47,010 bases of DNA from BP-191 sp035940575 (GCA_035940575.1 DASZER010000031.1:1-47010); one strand, 5' to 3'. Shown: positions 1-8,629, counted from the stretch's first letter. Translations and numbers: made by a program. The notes: generated by a model not told the origin, from the letters alone.

Positions 1-116
1 GACCGCGTCGAGCGGTCGGCCGGCTGTAGTCCGTTGGGGCGTCGCCCGTTCTTTGAAGATCGTCACGCGTGCGGGTGCTCCGCCGGCTGCAAGGTTCGGC
101 CCGACCCGCGGGCGCG
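1..116. other. Region downstream of pgl, no gene seen
   Basis: This short stretch lies after the pgl stop codon at the left edge of the window. A small inverted repeat (GCCCG/CGGGC, 99-113) sits right after the stop and could contribute to termination of the minus-strand operon, but it is weak. I see no convincing coding sequence, RNA gene or promoter. The window edge prevents seeing the next gene. Confidence 0.4.
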
Positions 117-890
117 CTACGGGGAGGCGATGCGGGTGAGGGCGGTGGGGACGTCCTTGGCGGCGTCGCGGTCCAGGAGCCACAACGTGCGCTGGCGGCC
201 GGCGGCTCCGGCGGCGGGGACCTGGACGCGCCCCGCGCCGCCCAGGGCCATCGCCACCGCGCCCGCCTTCTCGGCGCCGCTCACCACGACCCAGACCTCG
301 CGCGCCGCGTTGATGGCGTCGAACGTCAGCGTCAGCCGGGTCGGCGGGGGCTTCGGCGCGCCGTGCACGGCGACGACCGGCCGCTCGTCGTAGACCGCCG
401 GCTGGCCGGGGAACAGCGACGCCGTGTGGCCGTCCGGCCCGACGCCGAGCAGCAGGACGTCGAACGCAGGCACCGGGCCGTGGTCCTCGGGCGTCGTCGC
501 CTCGCGCAGCAGGCGGGCGTACGTCTCCGCCGCCGACTCGGCGTCCTCCGCCCGGTCCGACGCGGGCATCGGCCGCACCCGCGCCGGGTCGAGCGGCACG
601 GCGTCGAGCAGGGCCTCGCGCGCGGCGGTCTCGTTGCGCTCGGGGTGGCCCGACGGCAGGAAGCGCTCGTCGCCCCACCACACGTCGAGCGACGCCCAGT
701 CGACGGCGTCGCGGGCGGGCGAGGCGGCCAGCGACGCGAGCACCGCGATGCCGATGCCCCCGCCGGTCAGGACGACCGAGGCCGAGCCGCGCGCGGACTG
801 GACGTCCACGAGGCGCGTGACGAGGCGGGCGGCGACGGCCTGCGCGAGCAGCGCCGCGTCGCGGTGCACGAGGACGGTGGGCGCGCTCAT
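117..890 (-). CDS. pgl: 6-phosphogluconolactonase
   Basis: 257-aa cytosolic enzyme of the oxidative pentose phosphate pathway, hydrolysing 6-phosphoglucono-lactone to 6-phosphogluconate. The DevB-type signature is visible: a TGGGIGIAVLA loop after the first strands, then DVWWGDERFLP with the conserved W-x-DER element, and a GVGPDGHTASLFPG phosphate-binding and active-site stretch in the middle. Length is normal for the family. The ATG start (888-890) overlaps the opcA stop by 4 bp (ATGA), indicating translational coupling. It is the last gene of the tkt-tal-pgi-zwf-opcA-pgl operon, acting directly after Zwf. Confidence 0.95.
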   Translation of the reverse strand: MSAPTVLVHRDAALLAQAVAARLVTRLVDVQSARGSASVVLTGGGIGIAVLASLAASPARDAVDWASLDVWWGDERFLPSGHPERNETAAREALLDAVPLDPARVRPMPASDRAEDAESAAETYARLLREATTPEDHGPVPAFDVLLLGVGPDGHTASLFPGQPAVYDERPVVAVHGAPKPPPTRLTLTFDAINAAREVWVVVSGAEKAGAVAMALGGAGRVQVPAAGAAGRQRTLWLLDRDAAKDVPTALTRIASP

Positions 891-1786
891 GCGAACGCCG
901 CCCGCAACGTCTCCGCGTAGACCTCGTCGTCGTCGAGCCGCCGCAGCTCCTCCGCCAGCAGGTCGGCGGTCTCGCGGCGGGGGAGGGCGACGTTGCGGTC
1001 CGGCTGCCCGGGCCGCGAGAGCACCGCGCGCAGCCCGTCGGGTCGCGACACGACGAGGTCGCCGCGCTGCGACGACAGCCGCACCTCCGTGATGCCGGGC
1101 CCGCGCGACCCGCGTACGTCGACGGGCACGCCGAGCCGCGAACGCAGCCAGGCCGCGAGCAGCACGGCCGACGGGTTGTTGCGCGCGGCGGCCACCGTGC
1201 CCGACACGACGGGGTCGAACGGCTCGTCCAGCGCCGCCGCGAGCAGCGTCCGCCACGGCGTCAGCCGCGACCACGCGAGGTCGGTGTCGCCGGCGGCGAG
1301 GCAGGTGAGGCGCTCGCGCAACGCCGCCAGCGGGCGCGGCGACGCGGCGGCGTCGGTGACGCGGCGGTTCGCGAGGCCGCCGACGGCCGACTCCGCGGGC
1401 ACGGTGGGCGCGTCGCCCGGCCACCACGCGACGACAGGCGCGTCGGGCAGCAGCAACGGGAGCACGACCGAGTCCGCGTGCTGGCCGAGCGACCCGTAGA
1501 GGCGCAGCACGACGGTCTCGCCGGGGTTCGCGCGGGTGCCGACGCCGACCTCGGCGTCGAGGCGCGGCTTCTCCTTCGGCGCGCGCGTCACGACGGCGAG
1601 GACGCGGTGCGGGTGCTCCATCGCGGCGTCGTTGGCGGCGCGTACGGCGTCGTAGTGGCCGCGCTCGTCCGTCACGACGACGAGCGTCAGCACCATGCCC
1701 ACGAGGCCCGCGCCGGTACGCCGCCGTTCCCGCGCGATCACGGACGCGACCTCGGCCGACGTGGTCCCCACGAGCTCCGTCGTCAC
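887..1786 (-). CDS. opcA: Glucose-6-phosphate dehydrogenase assembly protein OpcA
   Basis: 299-aa protein of the OpcA family, known in actinobacteria and cyanobacteria as an effector/assembly factor of glucose-6-phosphate dehydrogenase; it has no catalytic activity of its own. The GTG start at 1786 overlaps the zwf stop by 4 bp (GTGA). Family-like features are the early RTGAGLVGMVLTLVVVT strand, the central PDAPVVAWWPGDAP motif and the NRRVTDAA stretch. It sits between zwf and pgl, its usual place, so it is almost certainly co-translated with its partner Zwf. Confidence 0.93.
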   Translation of the reverse strand: MTTELVGTTSAEVASVIARERRRTGAGLVGMVLTLVVVTDERGHYDAVRAANDAAMEHPHRVLAVVTRAPKEKPRLDAEVGVGTRANPGETVVLRLYGSLGQHADSVVLPLLLPDAPVVAWWPGDAPTVPAESAVGGLANRRVTDAAASPRPLAALRERLTCLAAGDTDLAWSRLTPWRTLLAAALDEPFDPVVSGTVAAARNNPSAVLLAAWLRSRLGVPVDVRGSRGPGITEVRLSSQRGDLVVSRPDGLRAVLSRPGQPDRNVALPRRETADLLAEELRRLDDDEVYAETLRAAFA

Positions 1787-3309
1787 GGCCGCCGCCAGGC
1801 GCGGCCGTCGCGCGCGAGCAGCGCGTCCGCCGACGGGGGCCCCCACGTGCCCGCGGGGTAGCGCTCGGGGCGCGTCCGCGACGACGCCCACGCCTCCTCG
1901 ATCGGGTCGACGACCTTCCAGGACAGCTCGACCTCCTCGTGCCGGGGGAACAGCGGCGGGTCGCCGAGCAGCACGTCGAGGAGCAGGCGCTCGTACGCCT
2001 CGGGGCTGTTCTCGGTGAACGACTCGCCGTACGCGAAGTCCATGTTCACGTCGCGCACCTCCATGGCCGTCCCCGGCACCTTGGACCCGAACCGCAGCGT
2101 CACGCCCTCGTCCGGCTGGATGCGGATGACGAGCGCGTTCTGGCCGAGCTCCTCGGTGGCGGTCGCGGCGAACGGCAGGTGCGGCGCCCGCTGGAACACC
2201 ACCGCGATCTCCGTCACGCGCCGGCCGAGCCGCTTGCCCGTCCGCAGGTAGAACGGCACGCCGGCCCACCGGCGCGTGTCGACCTCCAGGCGCACGGCGG
2301 CGTACGTCTCGGTCCGCGACGAGTCCTTGATGCCCGGCTCCTGGTGGTAGCCGGGCACCTCGACGCCGCCCTGCCAGCCGCTCGCGTAGACGCCGCGCGC
2401 GGTCCCCGTCCGCAGGTCGCGGGGGAGCTGGATCGCGGAGAGCACCTTGAGCTTCTCGGTCCGCAGGTCCTCGGCCGCGAACGACACCGGCTCCTCCATC
2501 GCCGTCAGCGCGAGGAGCTGGAGGAGGTGGTTCTGGAGGACGTCGCGCGCGGCGCCGATGCCGTCGTAGTAGCCGGCCCGGCCGCCGATGCCGATGTCCT
2601 CGGCCATCGTGATCTGCACGTGGTCGACGTAGGAGCGGTTCCAGATCGGCTCGAACAGCGTGTTCGCGAACCGCAGCGCCAGCAGGTTCTGGACCGTCTC
2701 CTTGCCGAGGTAGTGGTCGATCCTGAACACCGACTCCGACGGGAACACCTGGTCGATCACGCGCTGGAGCTCGCGCGCCGACGCGAGGTCGTGCCCGAAC
2801 GGCTTCTCCACGACGATGCGCCGCCACGCGTCGCCGGGCGACGCCGACAGGCCCGAGCGCTTGAGCTGCTCGATGACGACGGGGAACTGCGACGGCGGCA
2901 CCGACAGGTAGAACGCGTGGTTGCCGCCGGTGCCGCGCACCCGGTCGAGGTCGGCGATCGTGCGGGCGAGGTTGTCGAACGCCTCGTCGTCGCCGAACTC
3001 GCCGGGGACGAACCTGCACCCCTCCGCCATCTGCTCCCACACGTCCTCGGAGAACGGCGTGCGGGCGTGCTCCTTCACCGCGTCGTGGACGACGCGCGTG
3101 AAGTCCTGGTCGGCCCAGTCGCGCCGCGCGAAGCCGGTGAGCGCGAAGCCCGGCGGGAGCAGGCCGCGGTTGGTGAGGTCGTAGATCGCCGGCATGAGCT
3201 TCTTGCGCGCGAGGTCGCCCGTGACGCCGAAGATGACCAGGCCGCAGGGCCCGGCGATCCGCGGCAGGCGGCGGTCGCGCGGGTCCCGCAGCGGGTTCGA
3301 GGGGGTCAC
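1783..3309 (-). CDS. zwf: Glucose-6-phosphate dehydrogenase
   Basis: 508-aa enzyme oxidising glucose-6-phosphate to the 6-phosphogluconolactone with NADP+, the committed NADPH-producing step. Near the N terminus is the dinucleotide-binding FGVTGDLARKKLMPAIYDL element, followed by VEKPFGHDL and the substrate/catalytic motif RIDHYLGKETVQN. Length is typical. The GTG start (3307-3309) overlaps the pgi stop by 4 bp, and its own stop overlaps the opcA start. The order pgi-zwf-opcA-pgl means hexose-phosphate interconversion and entry into the oxidative branch are translated as one coupled unit. Confidence 0.97.
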   Translation of the reverse strand: MTPSNPLRDPRDRRLPRIAGPCGLVIFGVTGDLARKKLMPAIYDLTNRGLLPPGFALTGFARRDWADQDFTRVVHDAVKEHARTPFSEDVWEQMAEGCRFVPGEFGDDEAFDNLARTIADLDRVRGTGGNHAFYLSVPPSQFPVVIEQLKRSGLSASPGDAWRRIVVEKPFGHDLASARELQRVIDQVFPSESVFRIDHYLGKETVQNLLALRFANTLFEPIWNRSYVDHVQITMAEDIGIGGRAGYYDGIGAARDVLQNHLLQLLALTAMEEPVSFAAEDLRTEKLKVLSAIQLPRDLRTGTARGVYASGWQGGVEVPGYHQEPGIKDSSRTETYAAVRLEVDTRRWAGVPFYLRTGKRLGRRVTEIAVVFQRAPHLPFAATATEELGQNALVIRIQPDEGVTLRFGSKVPGTAMEVRDVNMDFAYGESFTENSPEAYERLLLDVLLGDPPLFPRHEEVELSWKVVDPIEEAWASSRTRPERYPAGTWGPPSADALLARDGRAWRRP

Positions 3310-4991
3310 TCCGCGGCCGGCACCGGGATCGCTGCGAGCAGCGCGGCGAGGCCCGCCGCGCGGTCGGTCAGGTGCAGCCGCACGACGGGGCGCCCGCGCT
3401 CGGCCAGCACGCGGCCGTCGCCGAGCGCCTGCGCGAGCTGGAGCCGTCCGAGCGTGAACGGCCGCCCCGGCACCTCGACGTCGGCCGCGTGCGCGCCGGT
3501 GAGCTGGAGGTAGACGCCGTTCGCGGGGCCGCCCTTGTGGTACTGCCCTGTCGAGTGCAGGAAGCGCGGTCCCCACCCGAACGTCACCGGCCGCGCGGTC
3601 ACGGCCGCGAGCGCCGTGCGCAGCCGCGCGGCGGGCGCGTCGGCGAACCGGTCGAGGTACGCGTGGACCGCGAGGTAGCCGGTCCTCGGCACCGACGCGA
3701 GGAGGCGCGCCACGACGTCGGCGAGCGAGGTGGCGTCGGCGAGGACGGCGGCGTCGCCGTGGACCTCGACCGACCCCTCCACGAACGCCGGCGCGGCGCC
3801 CGCCGCCTCATCCGGCGCGTCGAGCAGGGCGCGCGCGGAGACCTTGGCGGCCTCGACGTCCGGCTGGTCGAACGGGTCGATCGAGAGCACGCGCCCGGCG
3901 ACCGCGGTGGCGTACTCCCACACGAGGAACGCCGCGCCGAGCGGCCCGCTCACGGACGTGGCGTTGGGCCCTGGGGGGCCGAGGCGGACGACGTGCACGT
4001 CGCCGGTCGCGGTGAACTTCGCGCCGGGCGCGTTCGGCGACTCCACGACGACGGGAAGCAGGCCGCGGCCCTGCTTGCCGGTGGACTCCGCGACGAGCTG
4101 CTCGGCCCAGTCGCCGAAGCCGGCGAAGCCCGAACCCGCGTCTACGACCACGACCTTGTCCCGCCCGGCCGCGCCGCAGCCGCCGAGCGCCGCGCCGAGG
4201 TCGAGGCCGGGGTTGCCCTCGTCGCGCGCGAGGTCGGGGAGCGCGGCGGCCGCGTCGGACAGCAGCGCGGCGACGTCGACGCCGGCCAGTGCCGACGGCA
4301 CGAGGCCGAACGCCGACAGGGCGCTGTAGCGGCCGCCGACGTTCGGGTCGGCGAGGAACACAGCGCGGGCGCCGTTCTCCTCTGCCGCCTGCGCGAGCGC
4401 GGAGCCGGGGTCGGTGACGACGACCACGCGGTCCCACCCGGTCGCCTCGACGGCGAGGCGCAGGTGCGAGTCGGTCTCGACCGTGGAGCCGCTCTTGCTC
4501 GACACCACGAACACCGTGCGGTCGAGCTCCACGAGCGCGGCGCGGACCTGCGACGGGTCGGTCGTGTCGAGGGTCACCAACGGCACGCCGTACGTCGCGC
4601 AGATGACCTCCGGCGCAAGCGACGAGCCGCCCATGCCGCAGAGCACGACGCGGTCGAGGCCCTCCGCGCGCAGCTCGTCGCGCAGCGACGCCAGGCGCGG
4701 GAGCAACGCCGTCGAGGTCGTCGGCAGGTCGAGCCAGCCGAGGCGGACCGCCGCCTCGGCCTCGGCGTCGGGACCCCAGAGTGTGTGGTCCTTCTTCGCC
4801 AGCCGCGCGGGCACGCCGTCCTGCACCAGCACGCGCCGCGCCGCGTCGCGCGGGCCGAGCAGCGCCGACCCCCGCGTCTCGACCGTCACGGGCCCGGACG
4901 GCGCGGCGGCCGGCGGCGCCTCGAAGTGAACGGGGGCCGGCTCGGGCTTCGCGCGGCGCTGCGACGGCTCGCCCTCGGCGTGCTCCGTCAC
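3306..4991 (-). CDS. pgi: Glucose-6-phosphate isomerase (actinobacterial / Tal-Pgi-type)
   Basis: 561-aa isomerase interconverting glucose-6-P and fructose-6-P. Visible sugar-phosphate isomerase (SIS) motifs are GMGGSSLAPEV, VFVVSSKSGSTVET and PNVGGRYSALS. A late FGWGPRFLHSTGQYHKGGP segment holds conserved His/Lys residues. I chose the GTG at 4991, which overlaps the tal stop by 4 bp; the first ~30 residues are low-complexity and may be dispensable. By style it resembles the C-terminal half of bifunctional transaldolase/glucose-6-P isomerase fusions, and here it directly follows a separate tal gene. That relationship is recalled from family knowledge, not computed. Confidence 0.93.
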   Translation of the reverse strand: MTEHAEGEPSQRRAKPEPAPVHFEAPPAAAPSGPVTVETRGSALLGPRDAARRVLVQDGVPARLAKKDHTLWGPDAEAEAAVRLGWLDLPTTSTALLPRLASLRDELRAEGLDRVVLCGMGGSSLAPEVICATYGVPLVTLDTTDPSQVRAALVELDRTVFVVSSKSGSTVETDSHLRLAVEATGWDRVVVVTDPGSALAQAAEENGARAVFLADPNVGGRYSALSAFGLVPSALAGVDVAALLSDAAAALPDLARDEGNPGLDLGAALGGCGAAGRDKVVVVDAGSGFAGFGDWAEQLVAESTGKQGRGLLPVVVESPNAPGAKFTATGDVHVVRLGPPGPNATSVSGPLGAAFLVWEYATAVAGRVLSIDPFDQPDVEAAKVSARALLDAPDEAAGAAPAFVEGSVEVHGDAAVLADATSLADVVARLLASVPRTGYLAVHAYLDRFADAPAARLRTALAAVTARPVTFGWGPRFLHSTGQYHKGGPANGVYLQLTGAHAADVEVPGRPFTLGRLQLAQALGDGRVLAERGRPVVRLHLTDRAAGLAALLAAIPVPAAE

Positions 4992-6112
4992 GCGCGCTCC
5001 AGCGACTCGCGGACCTGGCAGGTGAGCTGCGCCCACGACGCGTCGAACTTCTCGACCCCCTCCACCTCGAGGACGTTGACGACGTCGTCGTAGTCGACGC
5101 CGATCTCCGCGAGGTCGGCGAGCACCGCGCGCGCCTCGTCGTAGCCCTGCGCGCCGGTCGCGCCGCGGAGGCGGCCGTGGTCGAGGACGGCGTCGAGCGT
5201 CGGCTCGGGCATGGTGTTGACGGTGCCGGGCGCGACGAGCTCCACGACGTAGCGCGTGTCGTCGTACGCCGGGTCCTTGACGCCGGTCGAGGCCCACAGC
5301 GGCCGCTGGCGCTTCGCGCCCTTCGCCTCCAGCGCCTTCCAGCGGTCGGTGGAGAAGACCTTCTCGTACGCCTCGTAGGCCAGCCGCGCGTTGGCGATCG
5401 CGGCCTGGCCGCGCAGGCGCTTCGCGGTCTCGACGCGGGCGGAGTCGCCCGACTCCTTCGCGATGACGTCGAGGCGGTGGTCGATCTCGGTGTCGACGCG
5501 CGAGACGAAGAACGACGCCACGCTCTCGATGGCGTCGAGCGGCTTGCCGTCGGCGAGGCGCTGCTCGACGCCGGCGACGTACGCCTCCATCACGGCCTCG
5601 TACCGCTGCAGCGAGAAGATCAGCGTGACGTTGACGCTGATGCCCTCGCGCGTGCACGCGGTGATCGCCGGCAGGCCCTCCATCGTGGCCGGGATCTTGA
5701 TGAACACGTTCGGCCTGTCGCACAGCCACCACAGCGCGCGCGCCTCGGCGACCGTGCGGTCGGTGTCCTTCGCGAGGCCGGGCTCGACCTCGATCGAGAC
5801 ACGGCCGTCGGCGCCGCCGGACGCGTCGTACGCGGGCCGCAGCACGTCGCACGCCTCGCGCACGTCCGCCGTCTGGATCAGCCGCAGCGCCTCCTCGAGG
5901 GAGACGCCGCGCAGCTTGAGGTCGGTGACCTGCTCGTCGTACGCGTCGCCCTTCTCCAGCGCCTTCTGGAAGATCGTCGGGTTGGTCGTGACGCCGACCA
6001 CCCGCTTGTCGCGGACGAGCGCGGCGAGGTTGCCGCTGCGCAGCCGCTCGCGCGACAGGTCGTCGAGCCAGATGGCGACCCCCGCGTCGGACAGGTCGTC
6101 GAGGACGCTCAC
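4988..6112 (-). CDS. tal: Transaldolase
   Basis: 374-aa transaldolase of the non-oxidative pentose phosphate branch, moving a dihydroxyacetone unit between ketose and aldose phosphates through a Schiff-base lysine. The catalytic strand NVFIKIPATMEGLPAI contains that Lys. The N-terminal GVTTNPTIFQKAL and late LWASTGVKDPAYDDTRYV motifs are characteristic. The GTG start at 6112 is preceded by an AGGGAG Shine-Dalgarno sequence about 8 nt upstream. It lies 12 bp after tkt and overlaps pgi by 4 bp. Length matches the long actinobacterial form. Confidence 0.95.
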   Translation of the reverse strand: MSVLDDLSDAGVAIWLDDLSRERLRSGNLAALVRDKRVVGVTTNPTIFQKALEKGDAYDEQVTDLKLRGVSLEEALRLIQTADVREACDVLRPAYDASGGADGRVSIEVEPGLAKDTDRTVAEARALWWLCDRPNVFIKIPATMEGLPAITACTREGISVNVTLIFSLQRYEAVMEAYVAGVEQRLADGKPLDAIESVASFFVSRVDTEIDHRLDVIAKESGDSARVETAKRLRGQAAIANARLAYEAYEKVFSTDRWKALEAKGAKRQRPLWASTGVKDPAYDDTRYVVELVAPGTVNTMPEPTLDAVLDHGRLRGATGAQGYDEARAVLADLAEIGVDYDDVVNVLEVEGVEKFDASWAQLTCQVRESLERA

Positions 6113-6124
6113 TGAGGACTCTCC

Positions 6125-8143
6125 CTAGTTGCCGGTCGGTGCTCCCTGCGTGGCGCCGAGCGCGGAGAGGCTGCGTTGTGCCGCTGCCGCTACCCGCTCG
6201 GCGGTGATGCCGAACTGCTCGTACAGGACCTCGTACGGCGCCGACGCCCCGAAGTGGTCGAGACCCAGGCACTCCCCGTTCTCCCCGACCCAGCGCTCCC
6301 AACCCATCGTGACCGCGGCTTCCACGGAGACGCGTGCGCGGACGGAGGGGAGGAGCACCGAGTCGCGGTACGCCTGGTCCTGCTCGGCGAACCACTCGAC
6401 GCACGGCATCGACACGACGCGGGTCGGCGTGCCGGCCGCCTCGAGGAGCTCGCGCGCGGCGAGCGCGACGCCGACCTCGCTGCCGGTCGCGATGAGGATG
6501 GCGCGCGGCAGGTCGGCCTCGGGGTCCGCGACGACGTACGCGCCCCTGGCCACGCCGCTCGCGTCGGTCGCGATCGTGGCGACCTTCTGGCGGGTCAGCG
6601 CGAGGCCCGCGGGCTTGCCGCGCTCGACGATCGTGCGCCAGGCGACGGCGGTCTCGGCGGCGTCGGCGGGGCGTACGACGTCGAGGCCCGGGATCGCGCG
6701 CAGCGCGGCGAGGTGCTCGATCGGCTGGTGCGTCGGGCCGTCCTCGCCGAGGCCGATGGAGTCGTGGGTCCAGACGTACGTCACCGGCAGGCCCATCAGG
6801 GCGGCGAGGCGCACGGCCGGGCGCATGTAGTCGCTGAACACGAGGAACGTCCCGCCGAACGGCCGCACGCCGCCCGTGAGCGCCATGCCGTTCATCGTCG
6901 AGCCCATCGCGTGCTCGCGGATGCCGAAGTGCAGCACCCGGCCCTGCGGGGACTCGGCGAGGTAGGAGCCGGCGCCCTCGATCGTGGTGTTGTTCGAGCC
7001 GGCGAGGTCGGCCGAGCCGCCCCACAGCTCCGGCAGCACCTCGGCGAGGGCGTTGATGACCTGGCCGCTCGCCTCGCGGGTCGCCATCTTCGAGCCGGCC
7101 TCGAACGTCGGCAGCTTCTCCGCCCACCCGTCCGGCAGCCGGCCCGACAGCACCCGCTCGCGCTCCGCGGCGACGTCGGCGTTCGCCTCGGCCCACGTGG
7201 CGTAGGCCGCGTCCCACTCGGCGTGCAGCGCCTTGCCGCGCTCGATCGCCTTGCGGCAGTGGGCGAGGACGTCCTCGGGCACGTCGAAGTGCCTGTCCGG
7301 GTCGAGGCCGAGGATCTCCTTGACCAGGCGCACCTCGTCCTCGCCGAGCGGCGAGCCGTGGGCCGCGCCGGTGTCCATCTTGTTCGGGCTCGGGTAGCCG
7401 ATGTGGCTGCGCAACGCGATCAGCGTCGGCCGCTCACGGTCGTCGCGCCCGCGCTCCAGCGCGGCGCGGATCGCGTCGCGGTCCTCCGCGTCGTCCACGC
7501 GGTCGGTCGCGAAGCCGTACGCCTCGAAGCGCTTGAGCACGTCCTCGGTGAACGCGACCGCCGTGTCGCCCTCGATCGAGATGTGGTTGTCGTCCCAGAC
7601 GAACACGAGGTTGCCGAGGCGCTGGTGGCCGGCGAACGACGCCGCCTCCGCGACCACGCCCTCCTGCAGGTCGCCGTCGGAGCAGACGACGTAGACGGTC
7701 GGCTCGAACAGCCCGTCGCCGCCCCACTGGCTCGCCGTGTGCCGGAACGCCGCCGCCATGCCGACGGCGTTGGCGAAGCCCTGCCCGAGCGGGCCGGTCG
7801 TCGTCTCGACGCCGAGCGTGTGGCCGTGCTCGGGGTGGCCCGGCGTGCGCGAGCCCCACTGGCGGAACGCCTCGAGGTCGTCGAGCGCGAGGCCGTAGCC
7901 GGTCAGGTAGAGCTGCGCGTAGAGCAGCATCGAGGCGTGGCCGGCCGAGAGGACGAAGCGGTCGCGGCCCGCCCACGCCGGGTCCGTCGGGTCGTGGCGC
8001 AGCACGTCCTGGAACAGCGTGTGCGCCAGCGGCGCGAGCGCCATCGGCGTGCCGGGGTGGCCGGAGTTGGCCTTCTGGACCGCGTCCATCGCGAGTGCCC
8101 TCGCGACGTCCACCGCCCGCTCGTCGAGTGACTTCTCGGGCAT
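6125..8143 (-). CDS. tkt: Transketolase
   Basis: 672-aa thiamine-diphosphate enzyme transferring two-carbon units in the pentose phosphate pathway. The N-terminal NSGHPGTPMALAPL motif, the ThDP/metal-binding segment GDLQEGVVAEAASFAGH and the pyrimidine-domain motif THDSIGLGEDGPTHQPIEH are all present, giving a complete three-domain enzyme of normal length. The ATG (8141-8143) has an AGGGAG Shine-Dalgarno sequence about 8 nt upstream. It is the first gene of the minus-strand operon. A -10-like TAGGGT lies about 40 nt upstream inside a large inverted repeat (8168-8202). Confidence 0.97.
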   Translation of the reverse strand: MPEKSLDERAVDVARALAMDAVQKANSGHPGTPMALAPLAHTLFQDVLRHDPTDPAWAGRDRFVLSAGHASMLLYAQLYLTGYGLALDDLEAFRQWGSRTPGHPEHGHTLGVETTTGPLGQGFANAVGMAAAFRHTASQWGGDGLFEPTVYVVCSDGDLQEGVVAEAASFAGHQRLGNLVFVWDDNHISIEGDTAVAFTEDVLKRFEAYGFATDRVDDAEDRDAIRAALERGRDDRERPTLIALRSHIGYPSPNKMDTGAAHGSPLGEDEVRLVKEILGLDPDRHFDVPEDVLAHCRKAIERGKALHAEWDAAYATWAEANADVAAERERVLSGRLPDGWAEKLPTFEAGSKMATREASGQVINALAEVLPELWGGSADLAGSNNTTIEGAGSYLAESPQGRVLHFGIREHAMGSTMNGMALTGGVRPFGGTFLVFSDYMRPAVRLAALMGLPVTYVWTHDSIGLGEDGPTHQPIEHLAALRAIPGLDVVRPADAAETAVAWRTIVERGKPAGLALTRQKVATIATDASGVARGAYVVADPEADLPRAILIATGSEVGVALAARELLEAAGTPTRVVSMPCVEWFAEQDQAYRDSVLLPSVRARVSVEAAVTMGWERWVGENGECLGLDHFGASAPYEVLYEQFGITAERVAAAAQRSLSALGATQGAPTGN

Positions 8144-8167
8144 CGTCGGGGCTCCCTGCGGCGTTCG

Positions 8168-8202
8168 GCGTCGGCCCGGCCACCCTACCTCCGGGCCGAC
8201 GC
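8168..8202 (-). promoter_or_regulatory. 12-bp inverted repeat around a tkt -10-like element
   Basis: Arms GCGTCGGCCCGG (8168-8179) and CCGGGCCGACGC (8191-8202) are perfectly complementary and separated by 11 nt. Read on the minus strand, the spacer contains TAGGGT (8187-8182), a good actinobacterial -10, placing the transcription start about 30 nt before the tkt ATG. The structure also lies directly after the upstream 64-aa peptide gene, so it may act as its terminator, although no T-run follows. Either role, or both, fits; I cannot decide from sequence. Confidence 0.5.
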
Positions 8203-8239
8203 CCGCCGGGCGACGGCCAGGTCGCGCAGGGCTCCTTCG

Positions 8240-8434
8240 TCAGCGCGTGCAGGGGTTCGTGCGGCAGAGCTCGACGACGCTGCACGAGACGAGGAAGCTC
8301 GTCGCGTTCCTGACGACCTCGGTGACGCACTGCGGGTCCGGCACCGTGTGGGCGGCGCCGGCGACGTTCGCGAGGTCGGCGGTGGACAGGTCGGCGAGGG
8401 TCTCCCGCTTGAGGGTCAGGCGGCGCGTACGCAT
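8240..8434 (-). CDS. RiPP-like (class I lanthipeptide-type) precursor peptide, orphan
   Basis: 64-aa peptide with ATG at 8434 and a strong AGGAG Shine-Dalgarno sequence 5 nt upstream. The N-terminal part LTLKRETLADLSTADL (residues 6-21) followed by ANVAGA strongly resembles leaders of class I-type lanthipeptide precursors (the L-x-L-x-(K/R)-E-T-L-x-x-L pattern). The C-terminal part (from about residue 28) carries Cys36, Cys51, Cys57 and Cys62 with many Thr/Ser (T38, T45, S46, S50, S52, T59, T63), as expected of a core able to form thioether or disulfide rings. No dehydratase, cyclase, protease or transporter gene lies within the window next to it; neighbours are tkt and ctaA. Function is inferred only from leader similarity. 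Confidence 0.6.
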   Translation of the reverse strand: MRTRRLTLKRETLADLSTADLANVAGAAHTVPDPQCVTEVVRNATSFLVSCSVVELCRTNPCTR

Positions 8435-8629
8435 CTCAGCTCCTGGGGTCTCGGGTCGCGCGGGACGGGCTCCTCCTGGGCCGGCGCGACGCGCTGGGAG
8501 TTTCGGCGCGTGCGGCGCCGCACCTGCCGCGCGGAGGTCGTGCCGGGCCGGGTGCCGTAGAGTGGTCGGCGGTTCCCCCCACGACTCCGGGGCGCGTACG
8601 CGCGCCCCTCGGCCTCTGCCCTAGGTGCG
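8435..8629. promoter_or_regulatory. Divergent intergenic region between the peptide gene and ctaA
   Basis: 195 bp separating the minus-strand peptide gene from plus-strand ctaA. A TAGAGT hexamer at 8558-8563 fits a plus-strand -10 (TANNNT), which would give ctaA a leader of about 60 nt. No convincing -35 is seen 17 bp upstream. Several short GC palindromes (for example GGCGCGTACGCGCG near 8590-8605) are present, as expected in GC-rich DNA. No minus-strand promoter could be identified with confidence. Confidence 0.3.

Noticed and set aside
1..116. Possible secG promoter or small gene at the left edge, as secG can follow this operon in actinobacteria
   Set aside because: No reading frame or promoter with adequate support is visible before the window edge.
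3306..7217. 1303-codon open frame on the minus strand extending pgi upstream through tal and tkt
   Set aside because: GC-rich DNA keeps out-of-phase frames open. The part beyond 4991 is low-complexity Arg/Ala/Gly and overlaps two well-supported genes; only the Pgi portion is real.
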